Assembly (NCBI RefSeq): GCF_946886105.1
Contig: NZ_CAMPHV010000002.1
Coordinates: forward strand, 124,001-188,000
Reading direction: 5' to 3'
DNA length: 64,000 bases
Source of the DNA: an uncultured Pseudomonas sp.
Lineage (GTDB): Bacteria; Pseudomonadota; Gammaproteobacteria; Pseudomonadales; Pseudomonadaceae
The translations under genes were made by a program, and so were the position numbers. Below are positions 17,687 through 27,941 of the stretch, piece by piece; the stretch's first letter is position 1; each line of letters begins with the position of its first letter. Below the pieces are notes generated by a model, which saw nothing but the letters and a program-made list of their open reading frames with translations, searched no databases and was not told where the DNA came from.

Positions 17687-18883
17687 TTAACTGTTGGGCA
17701 GCAAGCGGCAGGTCAGGCTCTTGATATAGCGGGTTTCGACAATCGCCGGATGCACCGGATGATCCGGGCCCTGGGCGCCGCGTTCGAGCAGTTGGATATT
17801 GCGGTCCAGATGCCGCGCGCTGGTCAGCAGAATGTTCTGCAGGTCGTCCTCCGGCAGGTGCATGGAGCAGGAGGCGCTGACCAGGATGCCGTCCTTATTG
17901 AGCAGGCGCATCGCCGCTTCGTTGAGGCGACGGTAGGCGGCTTCGCCGTTTTTCAGGTCCTTCTTGCGCTTGATGAATGCGGGCGGATCGGCGATCACCA
18001 CGTCGAAGCGTTCTTCGGCGCTTTTCAGCTCCTTGAGTGCGGCGAACACGTCGCCTTCGATACAGGCGACTTGCTCGGACAGGCCGTTGAGCGCGGCGTT
18101 GCGCTCGACGCCGTCGAGGGCGAAGCCGGATGCGTCCACGCACATCACTTCAGTGGCGCCGAAGGCCGCGGCCTGCACGCCCCAGCCGCCGATATAACTG
18201 AACAGGTCGAGTACCCGCTTGCCCTTGACGTAGGGCGCCAGGCGCGCGCGGTTCATGCGGTGGTCGAAGAACCAGCCGGTTTTCTGGCCTTCGATCACCG
18301 GGGCCTCGAACTTGACGCCGTTCTCTTCCAGGGCGACCCATTCCGGCACCACGCCGAACGCGGTGTCGACGTAGCGCTCCAGGCCTTCGGCGTCGCGGGC
18401 CGCGGAGTCGTTCTTGAGCAGGATTCCGCGGGGTTTGAGCACCTGGATCAGCGCGGCCAGCACTTCGTCCTTGTGCCGCTCCATGGCGGCGGAGGCCAAC
18501 TGCACCACCAGAATGTCGAAGAAACGGTCGACCACCAGCCCCGGCAGCAGGTCGGAATCGCCGTACACCAGGCGATAGCAGGGCTGGTCGAACAGGCGGT
18601 CGCGCAGGCTCAGGGCGACGTTGATGCGGTGCACCAGCAGGGATTTGTCCAGCACGTGCTTGACGTCGCGCGACAGCAGGCGCGCGCAGATCAGGTTGTT
18701 CGGGCTGATCGCGACCACGCCCAGGGGCTTGCCGCCGGCCGCTTCGAGAATCGCCTGGTCGCCCGCGGCAAAGCCGTGCAGCGGCGTGGCGGCGACGTCG
18801 ATTTCATTGCTGTAGACCCACAGGTGGCCGGCGCGCAGGCGACGATCGGCATTGGCTTTTAGGCGCAGGCTGGGCAGGGACAT
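17687..18883 (-). CDS. rlmI: 23S rRNA cytosine methyltransferase, RlmI-type
   Basis: 398 residues (E. coli RlmI 396). N-terminal PUA-like domain (about 1-75, LRAGHLWVYSNEID), then a Rossmann methyltransferase with SAM motif VLDLFSYIGGWG and catalytic region IADPPAFIKRKKDL followed by SASCSMHL, whose cysteine is the likely nucleophile. E. coli RlmI makes m5C1962 in 23S rRNA. RlmI versus another member of the COG1092 family rests on length and motif match. Confidence 0.88.
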   Translation of the reverse strand: MSLPSLRLKANADRRLRAGHLWVYSNEIDVAATPLHGFAAGDQAILEAAGGKPLGVVAISPNNLICARLLSRDVKHVLDKSLLVHRINVALSLRDRLFDQPCYRLVYGDSDLLPGLVVDRFFDILVVQLASAAMERHKDEVLAALIQVLKPRGILLKNDSAARDAEGLERYVDTAFGVVPEWVALEENGVKFEAPVIEGQKTGWFFDHRMNRARLAPYVKGKRVLDLFSYIGGWGVQAAAFGATEVMCVDASGFALDGVERNAALNGLSEQVACIEGDVFAALKELKSAEERFDVVIADPPAFIKRKKDLKNGEAAYRRLNEAAMRLLNKDGILVSASCSMHLPEDDLQNILLTSARHLDRNIQLLERGAQGPDHPVHPAIVETRYIKSLTCRLLPNS

Positions 18884-18982
18884 GGGTGGGCGCTCCGAAA
18901 AAAGAGCGGAAGTATACCAAAGGGCGCCCGGGCCCGCGGGGTTGGGCGTATCGTCGCGGCGATACGCCCGCTCGCTACGCGA

Positions 18983-19522
18983 TCAGGCCGCCAGCGCCTC
19001 GATCAGTTTCTGGTTGAATGCCGGAATATCGTCCGGCTTGCGGCTGCTGATCAGCCGGCCGTCGACCACCACTTCCTGGTCGACCCAGTTGGCGCCGGCG
19101 TTGCGCAGGTCGTCGCGCAGCGATGGCCAACTGGTGATGGTCTTGCCTTTGACCAGGTCGATGCTGGCGAGAATCCAGGCGCCATGGCAGATCACCGCAA
19201 TGGGTTTGTTCGCGCGGGCGGCATCCTTGACCAGCTCCTGGGCCATTTCGTCCATGCGGATACTGTCCGCGTTGACCACCCCGCCGGGTAGCACGATGGC
19301 GTCGTAGTCCTCGATATGGGCGCTGTCGAACGTCTGGTCGACGGCGAAACTGTCGCCCGGCGTGGTGTGGTGCCAGCCGGTGACCCGGCCGGGCTTGGCG
19401 GAAAGAATCTCGGTCTCCGCACCGGCCTGCTCCAACGCCCGTTTCGGCCCGGTCAACTCGGCCTGTTCGAAGCCGTCGGTGACCAGCAGGGCGACGCGTT
19501 TGCCTTTCAGGGAATCGCTCAT
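18983..19522 (-). CDS. pfpI: PfpI/DJ-1 family protein (type 1 glutamine amidotransferase-like)
   Basis: 179 residues. The nucleophile elbow AVICHGAWIL carries the conserved Cys and His; EQAEL near residue 17-21 supplies the Glu. Family members act as proteases, deglycases or chaperones; in pseudomonads PfpI has been linked to stress protection. No signal peptide. Start ATG at 19522 with AGGAGG upstream. Confidence 0.93.
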   Translation of the reverse strand: MSDSLKGKRVALLVTDGFEQAELTGPKRALEQAGAETEILSAKPGRVTGWHHTTPGDSFAVDQTFDSAHIEDYDAIVLPGGVVNADSIRMDEMAQELVKDAARANKPIAVICHGAWILASIDLVKGKTITSWPSLRDDLRNAGANWVDQEVVVDGRLISSRKPDDIPAFNQKLIEALAA

Positions 19523-19661
19523 GCGAACCTCCTCGCTGTGGGGTTAAGGCTTGTTCAATGTCCGACCCGACAGCCGATAAAAGTTCAGGTAAAAGCGCCA
19601 GCGCAGTTTTCGCGACAACTGGTTAGACTGTGAAAGTCATCACCTTCTCGTCGATGTCTCC

Positions 19662-20525
19662 ATGGCTTACGAACTCTCCGCCGAACAGCTCCAAAAAGCC
19701 TTGCAGGGCATCAGCGTGCCGCCGCAGCCGCAAATCATGGTCGACCTGCAGATGGAGCAGTTCATGCCATCGCCGGATCTGCGCAGCATCGCCAAGCTGA
19801 TCAGCCAGGACCCGGGCTTGTCCGGCGCCTTGCTGAAGATCGTCAATTCGCCGCAATTCGGCCTCAGCGAGCGCATCGCCTCGATTCAGCAGGCGGTTGA
19901 CCTGCTCGGCTGCGACACCGTGATCAACCTGATCAATGCCCAGTCGATCCGTGGCGAACTGACCGACGAGGCCATAGTCACGCTCAATCGCTTCTGGGAT
20001 ACCGCCCAGGATGTGGCCATGGCCTGCCTGAGCCTGGCCAAGCGTGTCGGTTTCCAGGCGCCGGACGAGGCCTACACCCTGGGCCTGTTCCATAACTGCG
20101 GCATCCCTCTGATGATCAAGCGCTTCCCCGGGTACATGACGGTGCTCGAAGAAGCCTATGCCAGCGCCAACGGCGAGCGCCGCGTGGTGGACACGGAAAA
20201 CCGTCTGCTCAACACCAACCACGCTGTGGTCGGTTATTTCACCGCCAAGTCGTGGAACCTGCCGTTGCACCTGTGCGAAGCCATCGCCAGCCATCACAAT
20301 GTTCTGGCGATTCTCGGCGACGAGGCCGCGGATGGCCGCTTGAAGATGCTGCTGGCGATTCTGAAGATGGCCGAGCATGTGTGCGAAAGCCATCGGGTGT
20401 TGGGCAATCAGACCGAGGACCACGAGTGGCTGAGCATCGAGAGTCTGGTCCTCGAATATGTCGGTTTCTCCGAGTACGACTTCCAGATATTCAAGGAAAG
20501 CGTCCACGACCTGGGTATCGCTTAG
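19662..20525 (+). CDS. HDOD domain protein
   Basis: 287 residues, almost all one HDOD domain (HD-related output domain): IPPQPQ-like VPPQPQIMVDL, LISQDPGLSGALLKIVNSPQFG, a GLFHNCGIPL block and ASHHN. HDOD proteins lack most catalytic HD residues and serve as regulatory scaffolds in signalling. No membrane segment. It ends 74 bp before mutM on the same strand and may be cotranscribed. Confidence 0.9.
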   Translation: MAYELSAEQLQKALQGISVPPQPQIMVDLQMEQFMPSPDLRSIAKLISQDPGLSGALLKIVNSPQFGLSERIASIQQAVDLLGCDTVINLINAQSIRGELTDEAIVTLNRFWDTAQDVAMACLSLAKRVGFQAPDEAYTLGLFHNCGIPLMIKRFPGYMTVLEEAYASANGERRVVDTENRLLNTNHAVVGYFTAKSWNLPLHLCEAIASHHNVLAILGDEAADGRLKMLLAILKMAEHVCESHRVLGNQTEDHEWLSIESLVLEYVGFSEYDFQIFKESVHDLGIA

Positions 20526-20599
20526 CGGGCGCCGGCTCGTCGCCCCGGGGCATTCCTGCTAAGGTGGCGGCCGCCCATTCGTATGCCTGATCGATCGCC

Positions 20600-21412
20600 A
20601 TGCCCGAACTCCCCGAAGTCGAAACCACCCGCCGCGGTATCGCGCCCTATCTCGAAGGTCAACGCGTCAGCAGGGTGATAGTGCGCGAGCGACGGTTGCG
20701 CTGGCCGATCCCCGAAGACCTCGATGTGCGGGTATCCGGGCAGCGCATCGAATGCGTCGAGCGGCGGGCCAAATATCTGTTGATCAAGGCCGAAACCGGC
20801 AGCCTGATCAGCCATCTGGGCATGTCCGGTAGCCTGCGCTTGGTCGAGTGCGGTTTGCCGGCGGGCAAGCACGAGCATGTCGATATCGAGCTGGAGTCCG
20901 GCCTGGCGCTGCGTTACACCGACCCGCGGCGTTTCGGCGCCTTGCTCTGGAGTGCCGATCCATTGGGGCATGTGCTGCTCAGCAAACTCGGCCCGGAACC
21001 CTTGACCGACCTGTTCGATGGCGAGCGCCTGTTCCAGCAATCCCGCGGTCGGGCGATGGCGATCAAGCCCTTCATCATGGATAACGCGGTGGTGGTCGGG
21101 GTCGGTAATATCTACGCCAGCGAAGCGCTGTTCGCCGCCGGCATCGATCCGCGGCGCGAAGCCGGCTCGGTCTCGCGGGCGCGCTATATGACGCTGGCGG
21201 CGGAGATCAAACGGATCCTCGCCCATGCCATCGAGCGCGGTGGCACCACGCTGCGCGACTTCGTCGGCGGCGACGGGCAGCCGGGGTACTTCCAGCAGGA
21301 GCTGTTCGTTTACGGACGTGCCGGCGAGTTTTGCAAGCGCTGCGGCAGCACCCTGCGCGAGGTCAAGTTGGGTCAGCGCGCCAGTGTGTTCTGCCCGCGC
21401 TGTCAGCGCTGA
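20600..21412 (+). CDS. mutM: Formamidopyrimidine-DNA glycosylase
   Basis: 270 residues. It removes 8-oxoguanine and Fapy lesions and nicks the abasic site. The mature N-terminal PELPEVETT carries catalytic Pro and Glu; the helix-two-turn-helix region has [13 protein letters not shown]; a C-terminal zinc finger CKRCG...FCPRCQR is intact. Start ATG at 20600. Confidence 0.97.
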   Translation: MPELPEVETTRRGIAPYLEGQRVSRVIVRERRLRWPIPEDLDVRVSGQRIECVERRAKYLLIKAETGSLISHLGMSGSLRLVECGLPAGKHEHVDIELESGLALRYTDPRRFGALLWSADPLGHVLLSKLGPEPLTDLFDGERLFQQSRGRAMAIKPFIMDNAVVVGVGNIYASEALFAAGIDPRREAGSVSRARYMTLAAEIKRILAHAIERGGTTLRDFVGGDGQPGYFQQELFVYGRAGEFCKRCGSTLREVKLGQRASVFCPRCQR

Positions 21413-21479
21413 ACGCGCCCGGAACTACAATTACCGAACTGGATTCGAGTAAGCCCAATAAGAAATACCGAGGTTCGCG

Positions 21480-22058
21480 ATGTCCGGTAATTATTTGCCC
21501 CGCAATCTGCTGGCCGAGTCGCTCGGCCATGCCGCGCTGAAACTCATGGGTTGGCGCATCGAAGGGACATTGCCCAAGCTCGACCGGTATATCGCCATTG
21601 GCGCGCACCATACCTCGAACTGGGATTTCGTGATTTTTATCGCCTTCAAGTTCGTCCTGCGCCTGAATGCCCGCTGGTTTGGCAAACACACGATCTTTCG
21701 CCCGCCCTTCGGCGTGTTGATGCGCGCCTGGGGCGGTATCCCGATCCGCCGCGATCGCCAGGTCAATACCGTGGAGCAGGCGATCCAGGCGTTTGCCGAG
21801 CATCGGCAGTTCGTGCTGGTGCTGTCGCCCGAGGGCACGCGGAAGAAAGTCGAGCGCTGGAAAATGGGCTTCTATCACATCGCGATGGGCGCCAATGTGC
21901 CCTTGGTCCTGGCCGCGCTGGACTATCAGAACAAACGGGTGTTCATCGGCCCGACATTCTGGCCGACGGGTGACGAGGCGGCCGACCTCAAGACGATATT
22001 CGAGTTCTACCGGCCCTTTGTCCCGAAAAAACCTGAATATGCCTTTTATGGCGATTGA
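21480..22058 (+). CDS. Lysophospholipid acyltransferase family protein (PlsC-like)
   Basis: 192 residues, short for PlsC (about 240). Acyltransferase motifs: HTSNWD (HX4D catalytic pair), GGIPIRRD (glycerol-phosphate binding) and SPEGTRKK (EGTR). No strong N-terminal anchor. A related subfamily of about 190 residues is found in many proteobacteria with unassigned substrate. It follows mutM by 67 bp. Confidence 0.87.
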   Translation: MSGNYLPRNLLAESLGHAALKLMGWRIEGTLPKLDRYIAIGAHHTSNWDFVIFIAFKFVLRLNARWFGKHTIFRPPFGVLMRAWGGIPIRRDRQVNTVEQAIQAFAEHRQFVLVLSPEGTRKKVERWKMGFYHIAMGANVPLVLAALDYQNKRVFIGPTFWPTGDEAADLKTIFEFYRPFVPKKPEYAFYGD

Positions 22059-22134
22059 CGGCCGTCACGCTGACAATTGTCGGAGCACTGTTATAGTTAC
22101 CCGTACTGCCTCCTAATAGCTGAAGGATCGCCCC

Positions 22135-22473
22135 ATGAAAGTGTTTCGTTCAACCGCTGTTGTCCTGGCTCTGACCACTGGCCTGCTGGCTTTGCCGGCA
22201 CACGCAGAGGTGGTTCAGCAAAACGCGAGCGGCGACCCCATGTATACCGCCGATGCGCCCAAGGCGTTCTCCATGGTCGGCGACCTGCTGATCGCCCGGC
22301 CGTTGCTGATCGGCGCCACCGTGCTCGGCGCGGGGCTGTTCGTGGTCAGCCTGCCGTTCACCGCCGCGGGCGGCAATATCGGTGAAGCCGGCCATGCGCT
22401 GGTGGTCGAGCCGGGCAAGTCGGCCTTCGTCCGTTGCCTGGGCTGCACCACCAGCGGTTATCGCCGGGATTGA
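22135..22473 (+). CDS. Small exported or membrane protein of unknown function
   Basis: 112 residues. A signal peptide (residues 1-about 24, ending LPAHAEV) is followed by one hydrophobic stretch (about 50-78, [20 protein letters not shown]) and a C-terminal pair of cysteines, [14 protein letters not shown], that may bind a metal or form a disulfide. Similar proteins in Pseudomonas are sometimes labelled multidrug transporter, which nothing here supports. Own ribosome-binding site (GAAGGA) and its own terminator. Confidence 0.82.
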   Translation: MKVFRSTAVVLALTTGLLALPAHAEVVQQNASGDPMYTADAPKAFSMVGDLLIARPLLIGATVLGAGLFVVSLPFTAAGGNIGEAGHALVVEPGKSAFVRCLGCTTSGYRRD

Positions 22474-22491
22474 TACAGATCTGAGCCCGCC

Positions 22492-22526
22492 GCGCGCAAT
22501 CCTTTCTCGCGGTTGCGCGCATTTTT
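22492..22526 (+). terminator. Rho-independent terminator
   Basis: GCGCGCAA (22492-22499) and TTGCGCGC (22513-22520) pair perfectly, followed by ATTTTT. It lies 18 bases after the stop of the 112-residue membrane protein gene. Confidence 0.85.
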
Positions 22527-22574
22527 CCTGATGGGGTGTCCGGCGTCCCGTGCCGGCGCCTACACGGCTGGGCG

Positions 22575-22904
<330 letters not shown>

Positions 22905-22976
22905 TTAAACGCGCAAAGACAATGCGGCAAATTGTGCCGCATTGACGGCGTGCATGCACGTGGCTTGCGTCGGGAG

Positions 22977-23124
22977 CTAGCAGGCTGTTGAAAAACTACC
23001 TACGTTGCCGATACGGCGTTAAAAACAGGCTCGGAATGCTCATTTACAACCCGTAAACTCCGCTTCCTCGCCTGTTTTTGCCTTGTCTCGGCTGCCTCGC
23101 CTACGTTTTTCAACGGCCTGCTAG
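22977..23124. repeat. GTTGAAAAAC-family inverted-repeat element (148 bp)
   Basis: CTAGCAGGCTGTTGAAAAAC (22977-22996) and GTTTTTCAACGGCCTGCTAG (23105-23124) are inverse complements at 19 of 20 positions. It shares the inner GCCGATACGGCGTTAAAAAC and CCTTGTCTCGGCTGCCTCGCC segments with 15919-16096. It ends 3 bases before the coaD stop. Confidence 0.88.
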
Positions 23125-23127
23125 GGG

Positions 23128-23682
<555 letters not shown>

Positions 23683-24066
23683 TCAGGCTTTGCCACGTGC
23701 CATCAGGTACAGCAGCGCCGCGAGCGCCAGACAGGCCAGGGCGACCCAGTCGGCAATCACCACACGGCGCAAGGCGTCGTTGTAGCCGGGGCCGCTCCAG
23801 GCCAGCAGCAGAAAGCCGAGTACGCTGACCAGCCCGCCGAACAGCGCGAGGGGTTGCAGCGTCGGGCGCCAGGCGGCGTAGAGCATAAAGGCGCCAAGCA
23901 GGCCGAACAGCAGGGCGCGGCTGCGCATCAGCAGCAACAGGTTGGGCTCCTCGAAGGACAAGCCATAAAGTGCCGCCAGGCGCTCGGCGCCGAGCACGCC
24001 GCTGAGCGGCAGCAGATGGATGATGCCGGCGACTACCAGCAGGGCGGAGATGATTTTGGGCAGCAT
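23683..24066 (-). CDS. Small inner membrane protein of unknown function
   Basis: 127 residues from the ATG at 24066, which is preceded by CTCTGGAGG; an ATG at 24096 overlaps laoA. Four hydrophobic helices. It follows laoA closely (20 bp) and may be cotranscribed with the lao genes. No family name recognised with certainty; orthologues in the same place in other pseudomonads are unnamed. Confidence 0.8.
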   Translation of the reverse strand: MLPKIISALLVVAGIIHLLPLSGVLGAERLAALYGLSFEEPNLLLLMRSRALLFGLLGAFMLYAAWRPTLQPLALFGGLVSVLGFLLLAWSGPGYNDALRRVVIADWVALACLALAALLYLMARGKA

Positions 24067-24085
24067 GCGGAATCCTCCAGAGGTT

Positions 24086-25678
24086 TCAGGTGGCAAGCCG
24101 CTCGGCCAGGCGGGTCGCCAGCTTCGCGGTCAGGCCGTAGATCGACAGCTGCGGGTTGGCGCCGATGCTGGTGGGGAACAGCGAGCCGTCGTGGATCGAC
24201 AGGTTGCTCAGCTGATGATGCCGGCCGAGGCTGTCGGTCACCGCCTGGCGCGGATCCTCGCCCATGGCGCAGCCGCCCATCACGTGGGCGCTGCCCAGGC
24301 GGGTGCGGTAGATTTCCAGGCTGAGGTCGTCGATCAGGCGTTTGGCCTCGGCCGGGGTTTTCGCATAGCCGGCGTCGGCGTGCAGCGGCAACACCGCCTT
24401 GGCCCCGGCGGCGAACTGGATTTCGGCCATGCTGTGGAAGGCCCGGCGCACACCGTCCCAGGTGTAATCGGTCATTCGATAGTCGAGCACCGGGCTGCCG
24501 TCGCCGCGCAGTTCGACCTTGCCTTCGGCGCTGTCCGGGTGGAAGCCGTCGCGCAGCAGGGCGAGCATCACGTTGGTGTGCGGCAACTGCTCCATGCGCA
24601 GGGCGTTGTCGAGGCCGAAGCGGCCGAGCAGCGTGGCGGCCAGCGCCGGGTGCAGCGGCGGGACTTCCAGCTTGTAGGACATGCGCCCGGCGGTGCCGTC
24701 GTCCCACTGGAAGTGGTCGGAGTAGATCGACTGGGGCGCGCCGTAGAAGGGGTTGATCACCTCTTCGAACTGCGCGGCGGAGAAGTTCACCAGGTGCAGG
24801 TAAGTGCGCTTGCCGGTGCGCTGATGCGGATCGGGGGCGTTCGAGCGCAGCAGCAGGCCGGGGGTGTTGATGCCGCCGCCGGACAGCACGTAGTGCTTGG
24901 CCTTGACCAGAATCTTGCGGCCGTTGGGCGCCACGCTGCGTTCGTCCATACCCAGGCACTCGATGCCGCTGACCCGCTCGCCGTCGAACAGCAGGCGTTC
25001 GGCGCGCGCCAGGTACAGCAGCTCGCCGCCTTTTTCCAGGGTCGCCGGAATGGTCGTGACCAGCATCGACTGCTTGGCGTTGGTCGGGCAACCCATGCCG
25101 CAATAGCCGAGGTTCCAGCAGCCGCGCACGTTGCGCGGGATCACCTTGGAGCTGTAGCCGAGCTTGTCGCAGCCGCTGCGGATAACCTGATTGTTGGCAT
25201 TGGGCGGCACGGCCCAGGGCGCCACGCCCAAACGCTGCTCCATTCGCTCGAACCAGGGCGCCATTTCAGCCGGGTCATGGCCCTGCACGCCGTGCTCGCG
25301 GGCCCAGTGTTCGAGGGTCGGCGCCGGGGTGCGGAAGCTCGAGGTCCAGTTGATCAGCGTGGTGCCGCCCACCGCACGGCCTTGCATGATGGTGATGGCG
25401 CCGTCCTTGCTCATGCGCCCGATGCCTTCCTGATAGAGGTTGGCGTAGGCCTCGTGTTCGAGCATCTTGAAGTCGCTGCTGGTCTTCAGCGGGCCTTCCT
25501 CGATCAGCAGCACCTTGAAGCCGGCGGCGCTGAGGATTTCCGCCGTGGTGCCGCCGCCCGCGCCGCTGCCGACGATGGCGACGTCGGCTTCCAGGGTCAG
25601 GTCGCGCTCGAGCCGCGAGCCGTTATGGGTTTTCCAGCCGTGGGCCAGGCCGTCGGCGAACAAGTCAGGTACGGGCAT
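24086..25678 (-). CDS. laoA: GMC-family long-chain alcohol dehydrogenase
   Basis: 530 residues from the ATG at 25678; upstream codons lie within laoB. N-terminal FAD-binding GSGAGGGTTAEIL (about 34-46) with a following IEEG; GMC C-terminal block HVMGGCAMGEDPRQAVTD and GANPQLSIYGLTAKLA. No signal peptide. Gene neighbourhood matches P. aeruginosa laoABCR (PA0364-PA0367), which oxidises long-chain alcohols from alkane and alkyl sulfate breakdown. The name rests on this match. Confidence 0.88.
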   Translation of the reverse strand: MPVPDLFADGLAHGWKTHNGSRLERDLTLEADVAIVGSGAGGGTTAEILSAAGFKVLLIEEGPLKTSSDFKMLEHEAYANLYQEGIGRMSKDGAITIMQGRAVGGTTLINWTSSFRTPAPTLEHWAREHGVQGHDPAEMAPWFERMEQRLGVAPWAVPPNANNQVIRSGCDKLGYSSKVIPRNVRGCWNLGYCGMGCPTNAKQSMLVTTIPATLEKGGELLYLARAERLLFDGERVSGIECLGMDERSVAPNGRKILVKAKHYVLSGGGINTPGLLLRSNAPDPHQRTGKRTYLHLVNFSAAQFEEVINPFYGAPQSIYSDHFQWDDGTAGRMSYKLEVPPLHPALAATLLGRFGLDNALRMEQLPHTNVMLALLRDGFHPDSAEGKVELRGDGSPVLDYRMTDYTWDGVRRAFHSMAEIQFAAGAKAVLPLHADAGYAKTPAEAKRLIDDLSLEIYRTRLGSAHVMGGCAMGEDPRQAVTDSLGRHHQLSNLSIHDGSLFPTSIGANPQLSIYGLTAKLATRLAERLAT

Positions 25679-25743
25679 TTCGGATTCTCTTATCGTTCTG
25701 GGCCGATTTTGGGGCTGTACGTAGCGCTTCGCTTGAGCGGTGC

Positions 25744-26289
25744 CTAGACCGCTATCGGCCCCGGATAGCCGCAATGCGCCCATGACTCCGCGCGGCCGTA
25801 CCAGCTCATCAGCACCAGTTGCAGCAAGGAGGCGTGGCCCATCTTCAGCAGGCCGATGGAGCTGTTCTGCCAGCGCGCGAGAAAGGCCCGCACATCGGCC
25901 GCCGAGGCGTTCTCCCAGCTGCCCCACACGCCGGTCAAAGGTCCGCGGGTCACGGGCATGGCCAGCACGTCGAACAGTTGCTGGGTGAGCTTGAGCATCT
26001 CGGGCGAGAGGTGGGCGAGGCTGTAGTCGAGGTTTTCCAGGGTGCCGGCGACGGCCTGGGGCATTGACGACGGGCTGACCGCGCCTTCGAGCATTACCGG
26101 TATCGCGGCATTCAGGAAGGGCAGATCGGATTCGCGAATCACCGTGAAACCCGCCTGCGGCGTGCCCGCCGAGCAGCCGCTGAGGCTGGCGGTCAGGCTC
26201 GCGGTGGCGAGAAAGGCCGAGCCCAGCAGGCCGACCTTCAGCAGGTTGCGGCGCGACAGGCCAGGTGTTGCAACGGGGATGTCGTTCAT
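25744..26289 (-). CDS. laoB: Tat-signal small subunit of the alcohol dehydrogenase
   Basis: 181 residues. The N-terminus carries a twin-arginine motif SRRNLLKVG, a hydrophobic stretch and then LSGC, a possible lipobox. The rest is helical and resembles the small subunit-type proteins that accompany GMC dehydrogenases. It lies 65 bp before laoA and 26 bp after laoC. LaoB in P. aeruginosa has no settled biochemical role; since laoA lacks a signal, co-export by hitch-hiking is possible but unproven. Confidence 0.85.
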   Translation of the reverse strand: MNDIPVATPGLSRRNLLKVGLLGSAFLATASLTASLSGCSAGTPQAGFTVIRESDLPFLNAAIPVMLEGAVSPSSMPQAVAGTLENLDYSLAHLSPEMLKLTQQLFDVLAMPVTRGPLTGVWGSWENASAADVRAFLARWQNSSIGLLKMGHASLLQLVLMSWYGRAESWAHCGYPGPIAV

Positions 26290-26315
26290 TTTTCTTGTTA
26301 TTCCGATGGCGGCGG

Positions 26316-27746
26316 TTAGCGAACGAACAATTTATAGACCAGCTTTTGCAACGCCGTGCCGTAGGGCGGGTAGATCAGTTTCGCGGCGTTGAAGCGTTGT
26401 TTGATCAGCACGCCCTTGGCTTTGCTGAACGTCAGGAAACCTTCGTGGCCGTGGTAATGGCCCATGCCGGACGGGCCGATGCCGCCGAACGGCATATCGT
26501 CCTGGGCCACGTGCAGTAGGGTGTCGTTCAGGCACACGCCGCCGGAGTGGGTTTCATGCAGCACCCGTTGCTGCTCGCGTTTGTCGTAGCCGAAGTAATA
26601 GAGCGCCAGCGGCCGGGCGCGGTTATTGATATAGGCGAAGGCGTCGTCCAGCGTGGCGTAGGGGATGATCGGCAGCAGCGGGCCGAAGATTTCCTCCTGC
26701 ATGATTTTCATCTCATCGCTGACGTCGAGCAGCAGGCTGAACGGCATGCGCCGGCCTTGGCTCTGCCCGTACAGCGGAAGAACGCTCGCGCCTTTGCTTT
26801 CGGCGTCCTTCAGGTAGCCGTTGAGGCGCATCTGCTGGCGTTCGTTGATGATGGCCGTGTAGTCCGGGTTGTTCTCCAGCTGCGGATAGAAACGCAGCAC
26901 GGCAGCGCGATAGGCCTCGACGAAGCCCTCGACACGCTCCTTGGGCACCAGCACATAGTCCGGCGCCACGCAGGTCTGTCCTGCGTTCAGGGTCTTGCCG
27001 AAGGCGATGCGCTCGGCAGCGTCCGCCAGGGGCACGTCAGCGGAGATGATGGCTGGCGATTTGCCGCCGAGTTCCAGGGTCACCGGGGTGAGGTTTTCCG
27101 CGGCGGCGCGCATCACGTGCTTGCCGATGCTGGTGGCGCCGGTGAACAGCAGGTGATCGAACGGCAGCTTGGAGAACGCCACACCGACGTCCGCTTCGCC
27201 GAGCACCACGCTCACCAGGTCTTCGGGGAAGACCTTGGCCAGCAGGTCCTTGACCAGCTGCGAGGTGGCCGGGGTCGATTCGCTCATCTTGATCATCACC
27301 CGGTTGCCCGCCGCCAGCGCGCCGACCAGCGGGCCGATGGCGAGGAACAGCGGGTAGTTCCACGGCACTATCACCCCGACCACGCCGAGCGGCTGGTAGA
27401 TCACCTTGGCCGCGGCCGGCATGAACTGCATGCCGACGCTACGGCGCGAGGGCTTCATCCATTTCCTGATGCGTTTGCTCGCGTAGTGGATGCCGTGCAG
27501 GCTCGGCATCAGCTCGGCGATCAGGGTTTCGTCGGCGCTGCGGTTGCTGAAATCCTGGGAGATCGCCTGGATCAGCGCCTCGCGCTCGTTGCGCAGCAGC
27601 CCGGCTAGCGCCTCGAGCCACATGATGCGTTGTTCGGCGGAGGGCATCCGGTTGGCCTCGAATGCCTCGCGTTGCTGCGCGAAGCTGGCCTGCAACTGGT
27701 CGATCTGCTGCTGGCTTTGGTGGAGGTGGGCAATGTCGGCAACCAT
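26316..27746 (-). CDS. laoC: Long-chain aldehyde dehydrogenase (LaoC / coniferyl-type)
   Basis: 476 residues of the NAD(P) aldehyde dehydrogenase family. Catalytic Cys in NAGQTCVAPDY, Glu in LELGGKSPAI, cofactor region VPWNYPLFLA. The C-terminal hydrophobic tail typical of membrane-linked fatty aldehyde dehydrogenases is weak but present (AKLIYPPYGTALQKLVYKLF). It would oxidise aldehydes made by LaoA to fatty acids. Often annotated as coniferyl aldehyde dehydrogenase (CalB) by similarity; operon context favours LaoC. Confidence 0.9.
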   Translation of the reverse strand: MVADIAHLHQSQQQIDQLQASFAQQREAFEANRMPSAEQRIMWLEALAGLLRNEREALIQAISQDFSNRSADETLIAELMPSLHGIHYASKRIRKWMKPSRRSVGMQFMPAAAKVIYQPLGVVGVIVPWNYPLFLAIGPLVGALAAGNRVMIKMSESTPATSQLVKDLLAKVFPEDLVSVVLGEADVGVAFSKLPFDHLLFTGATSIGKHVMRAAAENLTPVTLELGGKSPAIISADVPLADAAERIAFGKTLNAGQTCVAPDYVLVPKERVEGFVEAYRAAVLRFYPQLENNPDYTAIINERQQMRLNGYLKDAESKGASVLPLYGQSQGRRMPFSLLLDVSDEMKIMQEEIFGPLLPIIPYATLDDAFAYINNRARPLALYYFGYDKREQQRVLHETHSGGVCLNDTLLHVAQDDMPFGGIGPSGMGHYHGHEGFLTFSKAKGVLIKQRFNAAKLIYPPYGTALQKLVYKLFVR

Positions 27747-27828
27747 GTTGATTCCTCGGCGTGCTGTGACGGAAGGTCGGCTCGCCGGGTTCGGCGAGTA
27801 GGCGCTTGCGAAAAGGTCTGCTGGATTT

Positions 27829-27846
27829 TTAGAGTAATTACTCTAA
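27829..27846. promoter_or_regulatory. Perfect 18 bp palindrome, probable LaoR operator
   Basis: TTAGAGTAATTACTCTAA is its own reverse complement. It lies in the divergent laoC-laoR promoter gap (27747-27941), 83 bases before the laoC start and 96 before the laoR start, and is AT-rich in a GC-rich surrounding. A symmetric site of this size is what a TetR dimer binds. Confidence 0.8.
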
Positions 27847-27941
27847 TCTGTCAAATCACAAGAGGACCAACGGTCTGTCGGCTAGCACTTCAGGCGCCGG
27901 ACCCTGTACCTTTGCTGGGTTTAGAGTCGAGATCGAGCGTT

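Noticed and set aside
24020..25747. 575-residue plus-strand frame opposite laoA
   Set aside because: Shadow of the GMC oxidoreductase; no ribosome-binding site or recognisable domain.
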